Below, piece by piece: positions 1 through 8,657 of a stretch of DNA of 64,000 nucleotides (its first letter is position 1; every line of letters starts with the position of its first letter). Under the pieces are notes generated by a model. That model was not told the DNA's origin. It did no database searches and saw nothing but the letters and a program-made list of their open reading frames with translations. The position numbers and the translations under genes are program-made. The DNA comes from Edaphobacter dinghuensis (GTDB lineage Bacteria > Acidobacteriota > Terriglobia > Terriglobales > Acidobacteriaceae). The stretch covers positions 806,001-870,000 of the forward strand of contig NZ_BMGT01000001.1 in NCBI RefSeq assembly GCF_014640335.1, given 5' to 3'.

Positions 1-719
1 TACAGGCCGGTATGTTCGTTGGTCGAGATGGTGATGTGGTTATAAAGCGCGGCCAGAGAGGCATAGATCCAGAGGTAGCTGCACAGGATTTGGTAGAAGC
101 GGCGCTCTTCGCCGTCGTTGGTGTAGGCCAGCAGGCGCAGGGTTGCTACCGCAGCAAGGGCAAAGCCCTCGAAGTTGTAGATGACCAGAAGACGCGAGAT
201 CGAAAGCGTATGTCCGTTGCGAGGAGTGAAGGGCAGCACCGAGAAGGCGGCAACGTAGATCAGAAGCGCCGTCATGACTACCTGAACGGCATCGAGCCAT
301 ACGAAGGCGGAGTTATGCTCGCCTTCGGTCGGCGACGAGATGGCGAGCAGGATCGGCATGCCGTAGACGAAGAAGAGGAAGTCTGAGAAGTCGGCGCCTG
401 CCATGGGGTTATAGAAGGAGAGGTCCTCCCACGCCGCAAAAAGGATGCCGATGCCCCAGACGACCAGCGCCGTGCAGACGAGCGTCCACAGCAGACGGGT
501 GCGCTGGGCACAGTCGCGAGCATGCCACCAGCAGACCGCAAGTGCGAGCCACGGCGCCAGGATCATGAACGGATAGGAGACACCCATGGCATGCGACGGA
601 AACAACTTGATGCAGAGGGCCTGCGTTCCGAGATACACGATCGATGCCCACACAACGTGCTTCGATTTCAAGGAACGGTCCGTCGAACGCCTGGAATTTT
701 TCGTGGTCACGAAACGCAT
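1..719 (-). CDS. Truncated polytopic membrane protein, possibly the sensor half of a GGDEF protein
   Basis: On the complement, an ATG at 717-719 opens a frame that stays open to the left edge (239 complete codons), so the C-terminus is outside the window. After a short basic start (MRFVTTKNSRRSTDR) there are about six or seven hydrophobic segments with short loops, among them LLWTLVCTALVVWGIGILFA and DFLFFVYGMPILLAIS. Later there is a motif EERRFYQILCSYLWIYA. This layout resembles the membrane sensor regions that precede GGDEF domains in Acidobacteriaceae, but no catalytic domain is visible, so that assignment is a guess from layout. The frame is better supported than the overlapping plus-strand frames because of its long, regular hydrophobic pattern. 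Confidence 0.6.
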   Translation of the reverse strand, partial: MRFVTTKNSRRSTDRSLKSKHVVWASIVYLGTQALCIKLFPSHAMGVSYPFMILAPWLALAVCWWHARDCAQRTRLLWTLVCTALVVWGIGILFAAWEDLSFYNPMAGADFSDFLFFVYGMPILLAISSPTEGEHNSAFVWLDAVQVVMTALLIYVAAFSVLPFTPRNGHTLSISRLLVIYNFEGFALAAVATLRLLAYTNDGEERRFYQILCSYLWIYASLAALYNHITISTNEHTGL

Positions 720-1108
720 GAATATCTGCTTCCAGAAGAAGAATAAGGAGATGCAGCGCTGCAATCGGTTACCAATACAACATTAGATGCCAAAAACTGG
801 ATTTGCTTTTGTCTGTTTCTGCCCGTTGTTGCTGAAGTTACAGCGTTTTGAAATGAATGCAATTACCAGTTCGGGTAATACAACCTTTTAGCTTTCCACT
901 TTAATCCCTTCGATACGTGGCCAAGATACGCGCCCAAGATACACGGGCACATGTCGCAGTGTTCTGACAAACACTCCTGCGGCGGCAAAGTTTCTCGCCC
1001 CCTTAAGGTTCAGATCGGGTTGAAGAGGGTCGGGCTTTAAAAAGAAGGCGTAAATTTCAAGCCGGATATTTTGAGAGATCGACTGGCTCTCAGCCGAGAC
1101 TCGGGCGG
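720..1108. other. Gene-free stretch with a short tandem repeat
   Basis: No convincing gene lies between the truncated membrane protein and the next minus-strand gene. The stretch is AT-richer near 780-900 and should hold the promoter of the truncated gene. It contains three 13-bp tandem units at 912-950, listed separately. Confidence 0.6.
912..950. repeat. 13-bp tandem repeat, three units
   Basis: Three adjacent units start at 912, 925 and 938: GATACGTGGCCAA, GATACGCGCCCAA and GATACACGGGCAC. GATAC is constant and the next bases vary. The array sits about 190 bp upstream of the truncated membrane gene (read on the minus strand), so it could be a regulator-binding array; that role is inferred. 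Confidence 0.6.
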
Positions 1109-1888
1109 CTAGGCGCGGCGGCGATAGCGGATAGCGAATTCATAGCCGGGGTTCGGCGGAAAGAGCTTTGCCGCCAGCCGCAGCCGGTTGGCGAGCGCCT
1201 GCGGTGCCAGCAAGGGGTACTCGCGCTCGCGCAGCTCGGAGTAGTCGAAGTCGACTGAGAGCGAGAGCAGGTAGATGGCCACGGCGTCGGAGAAGGCCGA
1301 TTCGAGAAAGCTCGATTTGGCCTTCTCGTCGATGGCCGGTCTGGCGTCGCTTGCGCCTACGCCATTGTTGCGTCCGGCGAGGGCGAGGTTACGGCTCTCC
1401 CACGAGTCCTGGCTGGTCTCTCCGCGCACATCGGCGGTGGCCTGCGACCATGCCATCTGGTTGAACTCCTCGGGCACGCCGGCGAGGTCCACAAAGGCGT
1501 GACCAACGTTGATGAAGAACTCGAAGGCCAGGGCGAAGCGGTCGCCGAGCAGGCGCGTGGAGATAAAGACGCCCTCGGAGTTGTCGAGCGAGACGTTGCG
1601 GTGGCAGGTGGCCTGATCGCCCAGCTCGGGGGTAAAGGCAGGGGCGACCAGGGTGGTCTCGCTGCCGCGGCTCTCGCTGAGCGCGAGCGGCACAAAGTAG
1701 TAGGTCTTGCGCTCGAGAGCGTTGGCGATGGCCGCCGGGACGGCCTGCACCATGCGGTCGAAGTCCTTCTGTTCCAAACTGTTGTCGCCGAATATGGCAT
1801 AGCGGACGCCGTTTGCCGCTCTCTGTACTGCCGTCTCCCGCGCGACCTGCGCCGCCTGCACCAACCCGTTCTGAACGCTCTCTGCCAT
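1109..1888 (-). CDS. Conserved-looking hypothetical protein, 259 aa
   Basis: A 259-residue soluble protein without signal peptide, membrane segment or a motif that I recognise. It has a mixed alpha/beta composition, an Arg/Ala-rich start (AQVARETAVQRAANGVRYAIF) and ends in basic residues (IRYRRRA). The ATG at 1886-1888 is 19 bp from the ATG of the divergent gene at 1908 and has no clear Shine-Dalgarno sequence; a later in-frame Met at residue 46 is a less likely alternative. Composition and codon use match the neighbours. I do not assign a function. Confidence 0.75.
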   Translation of the reverse strand: MAESVQNGLVQAAQVARETAVQRAANGVRYAIFGDNSLEQKDFDRMVQAVPAAIANALERKTYYFVPLALSESRGSETTLVAPAFTPELGDQATCHRNVSLDNSEGVFISTRLLGDRFALAFEFFINVGHAFVDLAGVPEEFNQMAWSQATADVRGETSQDSWESRNLALAGRNNGVGASDARPAIDEKAKSSFLESAFSDAVAIYLLSLSVDFDYSELREREYPLLAPQALANRLRLAAKLFPPNPGYEFAIRYRRRA

Positions 1889-1907
1889 AAAGCAGTATTC
1901 TACTGGT

Positions 1908-2237
1908 ATGACGCAGACCTCGCAGGATGGGACACTGAACGGGACATTGACAGCACCTCGCGCATTCGGCTCAGGTTATCTGTTCGGCGTTCCTCTGGGC
2001 GACCTTGGACTCTTCGCCACGTTGCTGATGAGCTTCGCGGTGGGCTTTGCCGCCTTCTTTGCCGCGACCTTCGTCGCCATCGTGGTTCTTCTGTTCGACA
2101 AGGCGATCACTGGTCGCATGCCCGACTTCACCATCACCTATAAGTTTGTGGGGCTACCGGCAGGCATCGTTGTGCTGGCGCTGACGCTGGCATATCTGGG
2201 AACGCTCTGGATCAAGCGCAAGCTGCGCAAGGGCTGA
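1908..2237 (+). CDS. Small two-TM membrane protein, 109 aa
   Basis: A 109-residue protein with two strong membrane segments (about residues 33-62 and 80-102) and a basic C-terminus (WIKRKLRKG) that should lie in the cytoplasm. A Gly-rich entry FGVPLGDLGLFATLL precedes the first helix. No enzymatic motif is visible. It diverges from the hypothetical gene at 1109-1888 with 19 bp between the two start codons, so the promoters probably extend into the opposite gene. Function unknown; a small accessory or scaffold protein is possible. Confidence 0.7.
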   Translation: MTQTSQDGTLNGTLTAPRAFGSGYLFGVPLGDLGLFATLLMSFAVGFAAFFAATFVAIVVLLFDKAITGRMPDFTITYKFVGLPAGIVVLALTLAYLGTLWIKRKLRKG

Positions 2238-2313
2238 ACAGGGAACTTCTTCACCTGTCATTTAACTTCACCTACCTATGCATGTGCGGTGGTTCCAGAT
2301 GGTGTTTTAAGCC

Positions 2314-3159
2314 CTAAAGCCAGGCGCAGAGCAACCGTCCTGCGGTTCCGCGAAGCCAGAGCGAGTCGCTGCGTCCGACGAAGTAGCGGTGGTTGATCTC
2401 GCCGGTGCCGAGGTCTTCGATCTCGCGAAAGGCTGCCAGCTCCTCGGCAATCTGTTCTGGAGTGAAGAAGAGCTGGAAGGGCTCGCCTGCCAGCGCGACG
2501 CGTGAGGCCAGCGAGTCGTGCGCGAGCTGTTCGAGCCAGGGGAGAACGTGGCGAGGCTGGCCGTAGTCCATGACGAGACCGCTGCCCTGAGGCTGCGATG
2601 CGATGAAGGATAAGGTGGTGCGGAAGGCCTCGGCGGTGAGGTAGGGCACGACTCCCAGCCATGCGAAAAAAGTGGGTGCGGTGGTGTCGAATCCTGCTGC
2701 GGCGAGTTGCTCGGGCAGCGACTCGCGCTCGAAGTCCACCGGCGCGTAGGTCAATCTCTCGGGCGCGGCGAGACCGCCTGCCTCGAGCAGATCGCGCTTC
2801 CACTGCTGGGTCGCGGGATGATCGACCTCAAAGACCTTCAGGCCGGGGTAGGCGTTGCGATGGGCGAAGGTATCGAGGCCTGCGCCGAGAAGGACATACT
2901 GCGTGACGCCGCGCTCGACGGCACGGGCGAGGTTGTCTTCGGCGTAGCGGCTGCGTGCTACCAGAAAGGCGCGCAGCGAGACGGAGAAGATTCGGTCGGG
3001 GTTGGTGGGAGTGCGGCGAACCTCTTCGGCGTAGGTGTCGCCCAGGATGGAGACGGCGAAGGGATCTTCGAAGACGAGCGGCTTGTCGTCGTAGATCTGG
3101 TGCGCGGCGCGGCGCATGGCTACGCGCAGTGCGGTTCGAGAGGGTTTGGCTTCTTCCAT
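2314..3159 (-). CDS. SAM-dependent methyltransferase, leucine carboxyl methyltransferase-like family
   Basis: 281 residues. The N-terminal pattern PSRTALRVAMRRAAHQ, followed by the SAM-site region YVLLGAGLDTFAHR (about residues 90-103) and FEVDHPATQQWKRD (about 114-127), is typical of the PPM/leucine carboxyl methyltransferase-like family of putative S-adenosylmethionine methyltransferases (TIGR00027 type). The conserved acidic residue after the second strand (EVDHP) should contact SAM ribose. The acceptor is unknown. It starts 7 bp after the accD stop codon on the same strand, so it is probably co-transcribed with rlmH and accD, although no functional link is known. Confidence 0.85.
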   Translation of the reverse strand: MEEAKPSRTALRVAMRRAAHQIYDDKPLVFEDPFAVSILGDTYAEEVRRTPTNPDRIFSVSLRAFLVARSRYAEDNLARAVERGVTQYVLLGAGLDTFAHRNAYPGLKVFEVDHPATQQWKRDLLEAGGLAAPERLTYAPVDFERESLPEQLAAAGFDTTAPTFFAWLGVVPYLTAEAFRTTLSFIASQPQGSGLVMDYGQPRHVLPWLEQLAHDSLASRVALAGEPFQLFFTPEQIAEELAAFREIEDLGTGEINHRYFVGRSDSLWLRGTAGRLLCAWL

Positions 3160-3166
3160 CGAGTCG

Positions 3167-4024
3167 TCAGGCGGTTTTGGTGTTGTTGTCGGTCATCCAC
3201 GAGAGCGCCTGGGTCAGATATTGCTTCATCTGCTTGCGTGGGACGATGGCGTCGAGGAAGCCATGCTGCATCAGGAACTCGGAGCGCTGGAAGCCCTCGG
3301 GCAGCTTCTGCCGGATGGTCTGCTCGATGACGCGGGGGCCGGCGAAGCCGATCAAGGCTCCGGGCTCGGCGATGTTGAGGTCGCCCAGCATGGCGAAGCT
3401 GGCGGTGACGCCGCCGGTGGTGGGATCGGTCATGACGGAGATGTAGGGGATGGCTTCGTCGTCCATGCGCGCCAGACCGGCGGAGACTTTGGCGAGCTGC
3501 ATCAGCGAGGCGATGCCTTCCATCATGCGCGCGCCGCCCGATGCCGAGATGATGATGAGAGGGTTGCGGGTGGCGAGCGAGCGGTCGACGGCGCGGGCGA
3601 TGGTCTCGCCGACGACGGCGCCCATACTACCGCCGATAAAGTTGTACTCCATCACGCTCAGGACGACGGCGTGCGGACCCATGGAGCCGGTAGCGTTGAT
3701 GATGGCGTCGTTGAGGCCGGTCTTCTTCTGGGCTTCGGCCAGGCGGCGCTTGTAGGGCTTGAGATCGGTAAACTCCAGCGGATCGGTCGAGCGCAGATCG
3801 AGGTCGACCAGCTCGTAACCCGGCTCGAGCAGGTTGGCGATGCGTGCCCGCGCGTCGATGCGGAAGTGCTTGCCGCACTTCGGACAGACCTGAAGGTTCG
3901 CCTCGAGATCGGCCTTGAAGATGATCTCGCGGCATCCGTCGCAGCGCACCCAGAGCCCCTCGGTGCGGACGGTCTTCTCCGGATCGTTGACGATCTCATT
4001 GTCTTCGCGTTTGAACCAACTCAT
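3167..4024 (-). CDS. accD: Acetyl-CoA carboxylase carboxyltransferase subunit beta
   Basis: 285 residues, normal length for AccD. It forms with AccA the carboxyltransferase that moves the carboxyl group from biotin-BCCP to acetyl-CoA, giving malonyl-CoA for fatty acid synthesis in the cytosol. The N-terminal zinc ribbon is intact (C28, C31, C47, C50). The crotonase-like carboxyltransferase domain follows, with SASGGARMMEGIASLMQLAK and GDLNIAEPGALIGFAGPRV as recognisable blocks. The start MSWFKRED is conserved in the family. It lies between rlmH (56 bp upstream) and a methyltransferase gene 7 bp downstream. Confidence 0.97.
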   Translation of the reverse strand: MSWFKREDNEIVNDPEKTVRTEGLWVRCDGCREIIFKADLEANLQVCPKCGKHFRIDARARIANLLEPGYELVDLDLRSTDPLEFTDLKPYKRRLAEAQKKTGLNDAIINATGSMGPHAVVLSVMEYNFIGGSMGAVVGETIARAVDRSLATRNPLIIISASGGARMMEGIASLMQLAKVSAGLARMDDEAIPYISVMTDPTTGGVTASFAMLGDLNIAEPGALIGFAGPRVIEQTIRQKLPEGFQRSEFLMQHGFLDAIVPRKQMKQYLTQALSWMTDNNTKTA

Positions 4025-4080
4025 GTGCTTTGCCGCCCTTTGCGTCGTGCCTGTTCATTGTACCGATCTCTCGGCCTGTC

Positions 4081-4536
4081 TTAGTGACCGGAGTGGTACG
4101 GATGTCCGGCCAGGATCGTAAGGGCGCGGTAGACCTGCTCGGCTGCTACTACTCGCGCCAGTTGATGCGGCAGCGTCATCTTGCCCAGAGAGAGCAACAG
4201 ACTGGCACGCTGCAAAGCCGCCGAGGACCATCCATCGGCCGGTCCCACGGCCAGCACCACGCGCTGGCTGCCTCCGTCGCGCAGGGCGCCGAAGCGCGCC
4301 GCGAAGTCTTCGGACGAGAACTGCTGGCCGCGGCTGTCGAGCAGGATGGTGTAGGCCGGGGTGCGACCAGGCTGCTTGGAGAGCCACTCCAAAAAGTCGG
4401 CCTCCTGCTCGAAGATCTGTGAATCGCAGGGTACGTACCGTCCGCAACGCTCGATATAGTCCGCCAGCAGACGGTCGGTCGCCTCCGATTTGGTGCGTGC
4501 GCGTCGGGGGACAATTGCAATCAGAACAATTCTCAT
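4081..4536 (-). CDS. rlmH: 23S rRNA (pseudouridine1915-N3)-methyltransferase RlmH
   Basis: 151 residues from the ATG of MRIVLIAIVPRR; an upstream in-frame ATG at 4593 would add 19 residues with no family similarity. RlmH methylates N3 of pseudouridine 1915 in helix 69 of 23S rRNA on assembled ribosomes, using SAM. The SPOUT-fold signatures are present: YTILLDSRGQQFSSEDFA in the middle, AVGPADGWS as the SAM-binding loop, and a C-terminal LLSLGKMTLPHQLARVVAAEQ followed by YRALTILAGHPYH. It is the first gene of a likely rlmH-accD-methyltransferase operon. Confidence 0.95.
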   Translation of the reverse strand: MRIVLIAIVPRRARTKSEATDRLLADYIERCGRYVPCDSQIFEQEADFLEWLSKQPGRTPAYTILLDSRGQQFSSEDFAARFGALRDGGSQRVVLAVGPADGWSSAALQRASLLLSLGKMTLPHQLARVVAAEQVYRALTILAGHPYHSGH

Positions 4537-4996
4537 TGAATTACTTGGAACAGCTTCGTTACAGCAGGGGCCCAGGGTTAAGTTTAGAAGCACGCTCCAG
4601 GCAGATCTCTAAAGACGAAGGATAAGCATAACGTGACTGAAACCGGTAACTGTCATCAAACAATCCTGTTTCACAGATTATCCGACCGCAATATCCCATA
4701 TTTCATATCTAATTACTGATATTTCTATCGTATCGCCAGCATTTGCAATTTATTGCAGATGATCCATAATGGCACACTACGTGCTTGTACTAACGCATGC
4801 GTTCGAGATGTAGCTTCTTGTTTTGCCTTCTTTGCAAAGGTCTGGACGAAACAGCGAATCGAAATCGTGAGTAGTTATTGATCGGACAACTATCTATTTT
4901 TTGAGCGGCCATCTCGCGGCTATCTATATAGATAAAACAAAAAATAAGCGCCGTCAGGTGGGTTGTGAGCCGGGCGCTGTGGGGCAGGAGCGATTC
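4537..4996. other. Divergent intergenic region upstream of rlmH and the first receptor
   Basis: About 460 bp without a supported gene, clearly AT-richer than its surroundings (notably 4660-4780 and 4860-4945). It must hold promoters for rlmH and the receptor gene. It contains the dyad GCAATTTATTGC near 4747-4758 and the perfect 14-bp palindrome at 4921-4934. Around 4770-4816 there is a weak match to the dispersed repeat family (CACTACG ... GTTCGAGATG). Confidence 0.6.
4921..4934. promoter_or_regulatory. Perfect 14-bp palindrome upstream of the receptor gene
   Basis: TATCTATATAGATA is a perfect palindrome 63 bp before the receptor ATG, and its half-site TATCTAT also occurs at 4891-4897. It could be an operator or overlap the promoter; no regulator is identified. 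Confidence 0.4.
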
Positions 4997-7900
4997 ATGG
5001 GTCATCGTTTTAAGAGTGCAGGTATTGTCTTATTGGTTCTTTTGTCTCTGGTTGGAGTAGGTTTCGCGCAGACCGGCAGCGTTACCGGCCAGGTCTTCGA
5101 TCCGGGCGGGGCAGTCGTTCCCAATGCCACGGTGACGGCGAAGTCCGAGACGACAGCGCTGACGCGCACGACGACCACCACCTCGGCAGGTATCTACAAC
5201 TTTGCTGCGCTGCCGCCCTCGGTCTATACGGTCACCGTCGAAGCCCAGGGCTTCCAGGCGATGACGCGCAATCACGTCGTGCTGAACGTTGCGGCGACGC
5301 TACCGGTGAACTTTACGCTCGCACTTGCCGGCGCGGTGGCCTCGGTCGACGTGCAGGACGTGACGGTGGCCCCGGTCGAGACCGATAGCTTCCAGATCTC
5401 GACGGTCATCGACTCCAAGCAGATGAATGACCTGCCTCTTATTTTGCGCGATCCCTACCAGCTCACCCTACTGTCTCCGGGCGTGGTCACGGCGACCAAC
5501 AATGACGGCGGCTTCTCGGTGAACGGCCAGCGTGATCGCAACAACAACTTTATGCTCGACGGCGCCGACAACAACGACACCTCGGTCCCCGGCATTCCGG
5601 GCGGCATCTCGTCGGCCAATCCCGACTCGACGCAGGAGTTCCGCGTCATCACCAATAACTTTGATGCCGAGTTCGGACGCAACACCGGCGCAGTTATCGA
5701 CGTGATTACCCGTGGTGGCAGCAACCAGTTCCACGGCGACGTGTACGAGTTTGGCCGCTACAACGCGTTGGGCGCTCGCGACTTCTTCAACTATAAGGGC
5801 ACCCCGCAGAACCCCTACGTCCGCAACGACTTCGGTGCTTCGGTTGGCGGCCCCATCTGGAAGGACCACACCTTCTTCTTCCTGAACGGCGAGGTGCAGC
5901 GCTTCCGCACCACGCGTACCTCAAGCCAGACGACGCCGACGGCTGCCTTCAAGACCGGCAAGTTCAACTTTATCGACCAGTCGCCAGGCGGTTTAGTGAC
6001 ACCGGTGGACTTGACCGATCCTACTAACCCCAACAACGCGACCGGTCTCGGGATCGATCCTCAGATCCAAAAGATTCTGGCCTTGATGCCGGTAGGAGCC
6101 GATAACGGCGACGGTGTTAGCACAACCTACAACTTTGCCTCGCCCGACGCATTCAACTCCTATAACCTCACTGGCCGCTTCGACCACAAGCTGACCGACC
6201 GGCATCAACTCACCGTGCGTTACATCTACGGTCACTTTGCGGAGACCGATCCCTTCCACGACGAGGTTCTCCCGGGCTACGGCAACACCTCCAACCTGGG
6301 AACCGCACACAACGGCGTTGTCTCCATCGCGTCGTCGCTCTCTGCCAATGCCACGAACCTGGTTCGCGGAAGCTACAACCTCAATAACACCGGCTTCTTC
6401 TGCAATCATGCAGGCATCGACGCGATCAACGGATTGGACAGCTTCGGTAACGGGCGCGATGTCACCCTTCCCTACTTCAGCATCAACTTTGGTTGCTCTC
6501 CTCTGGGCGACAGTAATGGCCAGGCGCGACTCAGCTCGACGCTGCTCTTCGCCGATACTTTCACGCTGACCAAGGGTGCTCACTCCATGAAGTTCGGCGG
6601 TGAGTATCGCAGTGTGAAGGACACCAACTACGACGACTTCTCCTCGCGCGATGCGTTGACCTTCGATAACTACAGCAACTTCCAGGCAAAGTCCTACACG
6701 TTCAACGGTCCCGATCCCAGCCTCTCGCCGGTCGGCTCGCAGTTTGAAGATCTCATATGGGGCGCGCAGGGTGTTGTCTCCAACAACACGGAGAATCAGT
6801 TCTTCACCCGCGAGGGCGTTCGTCGCGGCAACGACCTCAGCCGCTTCCGTCAGCATGAGTGGGCTCTGTTTGCGCAGGATACCTGGAAGGTCAACTCCCG
6901 GTTCACGGCGATCCTCGGTCTGCGTTACGCCTTCAACGGTGTTCCTTACGAAAAGGACGGCAACTTCGCGAACTTCTACGGAAACGCCTCGACGGCTACC
7001 CCGGCGAATGGGTTCGTCTTTACGTCGGTCGGTCCTGGCACCGGGCATCAGCTCTATGCCGATAGCTGGAAGTTGATTGAGCCTCGCGTTGGCTTTGCCT
7101 ACGACCTTAACGGTGACGGCAAGACGGCGATTCGCGGTGGCTTCGGCATCTTCCACGACCGCATCTTCGACAACCTCTTCGGCAATGCAAAGTCGAATCC
7201 GCCTTATCAGGCATCGTTGAACGAATATCCGTTTGAATCGGGCATCTCGACCTTGTCTACCTTCCCCTTCCCCGGGCAACTGACTCCGTCGGACAGCATC
7301 ACCGACGGCGACTTCAACACCCCGGTGGTTATCGATCCGTTTCTGAAGATTCCCACGAGCCAGAGCTACAACATCGGCATCCAGCATCAGATCAGCCGGC
7401 AGTTGACGCTCGAAGTTAACTACGTCGGCAGCCACACTCTGCACGCCCTTCGTGAGATTGATGGTGCTCCACCACAGCCGAATCTGGTGCAGGCCGCTCT
7501 GGCTGCGGGTATCGATCCAGCTGCCTTGCAGAGTACCAGCCTTTACACCGGCGGCACCGATGTCAATAACAACAGCTTCGGTCCAATGGTCAATAACACT
7601 GCTTTCTATCATGAGCTCTTTCAGACGGCGGTCGTCAGCGGCAGCTACAACTCGCTACAGGCCAAGGTGGTCGGCCAGATCGGCGGACTAACCCTCACCG
7701 GCAGCTACAGCTGGTCGCACGCGCTTGACAACGGCAGCGACCCCATCGTCCCCGGTGCGGGTGACAGCGGCCTTCCACGTAACAGCTTTGACCTGGGACC
7801 GGAGTATGGAAACTCGGACTCCGACGTCCGCAACCGCGGCACCGTGGCGGCCAGCTACAACCTGCCTGTGGGTCTGGGCGCTGCGCACCTGAGCAGCGGT

Positions 7901-8407
7901 CTTCTAGGCCACATCTTGGAGGGTATCCAACTCTCGGGGATTCAGCAGGCGCAGAGTGGTCTGCCATTCGATCTTCGCAGCAGGGTCGATAATCTCCACA
8001 CCAGCGTCACCAATCGTCCGGAGCTGATTGGAGCGCCGTATCCTTCCCATCGCGGTCAAATCACCTCGAAGGGTAAGATCGTCGGCCCCTCGATGGCTGC
8101 CTTTGCGAATGCGCCGTTTGGCGAGAACGTCGCCATCCATCGCAATAAGTTCTACGGTCCGAGCTTCGTCAACACCGACGTTGTTCTGCAGAAGACACAG
8201 ACTATCCATGAGCAGTTCAAGGTGGTTCTGCGCGCTGAGAGTTACAACGTCCTCAACCATCCCAACATGTCTGCGCCGGATACCGTCACCCACAACTCGC
8301 TGACCCTTGGTTCGCCGACCTTCGGTGTGGCGACCTCGCAGGTTGGCCAGAACGATGGCACCACAGGCGCTCGCCAGATTCAGGGCGCTGTGAAGATCAT
8401 CTTCTAA
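4997..8407 (+). CDS. Oar-like TonB-dependent outer membrane receptor (1)
   Basis: 1136 residues from the ATG at 4997, which has GGAG at 4987-4990 and starts a clean signal peptide (KSAGIVLLVLLSLVGVGFAQ). An earlier in-frame start at 4901 would put 32 non-signal residues in front. After cleavage comes a carboxypeptidase-regulatory-like Ig fold (GSVTGQVFDPGGAVVPNATV, about 24-105), then a plug domain (SVNGQRDRNNNFMLDGADNN, QEFRVITNNFDAEFGRNTG) and a long beta-barrel ending in aromatic VKIIF, as expected for the Bam signal. Family members import large or complex substrates; the ligand is unknown. No SusD-like partner is adjacent. A strong hairpin follows at 8429. Confidence 0.92.
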   Translation: MGHRFKSAGIVLLVLLSLVGVGFAQTGSVTGQVFDPGGAVVPNATVTAKSETTALTRTTTTTSAGIYNFAALPPSVYTVTVEAQGFQAMTRNHVVLNVAATLPVNFTLALAGAVASVDVQDVTVAPVETDSFQISTVIDSKQMNDLPLILRDPYQLTLLSPGVVTATNNDGGFSVNGQRDRNNNFMLDGADNNDTSVPGIPGGISSANPDSTQEFRVITNNFDAEFGRNTGAVIDVITRGGSNQFHGDVYEFGRYNALGARDFFNYKGTPQNPYVRNDFGASVGGPIWKDHTFFFLNGEVQRFRTTRTSSQTTPTAAFKTGKFNFIDQSPGGLVTPVDLTDPTNPNNATGLGIDPQIQKILALMPVGADNGDGVSTTYNFASPDAFNSYNLTGRFDHKLTDRHQLTVRYIYGHFAETDPFHDEVLPGYGNTSNLGTAHNGVVSIASSLSANATNLVRGSYNLNNTGFFCNHAGIDAINGLDSFGNGRDVTLPYFSINFGCSPLGDSNGQARLSSTLLFADTFTLTKGAHSMKFGGEYRSVKDTNYDDFSSRDALTFDNYSNFQAKSYTFNGPDPSLSPVGSQFEDLIWGAQGVVSNNTENQFFTREGVRRGNDLSRFRQHEWALFAQDTWKVNSRFTAILGLRYAFNGVPYEKDGNFANFYGNASTATPANGFVFTSVGPGTGHQLYADSWKLIEPRVGFAYDLNGDGKTAIRGGFGIFHDRIFDNLFGNAKSNPPYQASLNEYPFESGISTLSTFPFPGQLTPSDSITDGDFNTPVVIDPFLKIPTSQSYNIGIQHQISRQLTLEVNYVGSHTLHALREIDGAPPQPNLVQAALAAGIDPAALQSTSLYTGGTDVNNNSFGPMVNNTAFYHELFQTAVVSGSYNSLQAKVVGQIGGLTLTGSYSWSHALDNGSDPIVPGAGDSGLPRNSFDLGPEYGNSDSDVRNRGTVAASYNLPVGLGAAHLSSGLLGHILEGIQLSGIQQAQSGLPFDLRSRVDNLHTSVTNRPELIGAPYPSHRGQITSKGKIVGPSMAAFANAPFGENVAIHRNKFYGPSFVNTDVVLQKTQTIHEQFKVVLRAESYNVLNHPNMSAPDTVTHNSLTLGSPTFGVATSQVGQNDGTTGARQIQGAVKIIF

Positions 8408-8428
8408 ACGGCAAAAACTGTATCGCTG

Positions 8429-8464
8429 CGGCTGTTCTTTCCATTGCAATGGAAGGAACAGCCG
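8429..8464 (+). terminator. Hairpin terminator after the receptor gene
   Basis: An 18-bp inverted repeat (CGGCTGTTCTTTCCATTG against CAATGGAAGGAACAGCCG) with one T-G wobble lies 22 bp after the receptor stop codon and is followed by TTTGCTTTC. Position and shape fit an intrinsic terminator, with a weak T tract. Confidence 0.7.
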
Positions 8465-8490
8465 TTTGCTTTCACGGCGAAACGCACGGG

Positions 8491-8543
8491 TTTCTCCGCT
8501 GCGGCATACGATGAGGCTGTATGTCTTCGCCGAGATGACGTGT
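8491..8543 (+). repeat. Dispersed REP-like repeat, degenerate copy
   Basis: Shares CTCCGCT-CGGC on the left and CTTCGCCGAGATGACGTG on the right with the better copies at 22193 and 63034. The centre has a short ATAC/GTAT pairing. The left arm motif with GGCAAATACAG is missing. Confidence 0.5.
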
Positions 8544-8583
8544 ATATGAGTGGCTTGTTTTTATGATGTTTGTTGAGAGAGAC

Positions 8584-8626
8584 AAGATCAGCGGCCCGCC
8601 TGAACTTCAAGCGGGCCGCTGATCTT
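8584..8626. terminator. Perfect 16-bp stem, likely bidirectional terminator
   Basis: AAGATCAGCGGCCCGC (8584-8599) pairs perfectly with GCGGGCCGCTGATCTT (8611-8626) around an 11-nt loop. It is followed by TTTTAT on the plus strand. It lies between convergent genes, 32 bp beyond the rsfS stop on the minus strand, and can end transcription from either side. Confidence 0.75.
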
Positions 8627-8657
8627 TTATGGTTTGATTTTGATGGAGTGAGACGAG

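Larger units (their letters stand above)
8408..8657. other. Convergent intergenic region with two long hairpins
   Basis: The gap between the receptor stop and the rsfS stop contains two long inverted repeats (8429-8464 and 8584-8626) and a degenerate copy of the dispersed repeat (8491-8543). I see no gene. Confidence 0.8.

Noticed and set aside
5993..7612. Minus-strand open frame (539 codons) over the first receptor
   Set aside because: Shadow of the receptor gene; the plus strand has signal peptide, plug and barrel signals.
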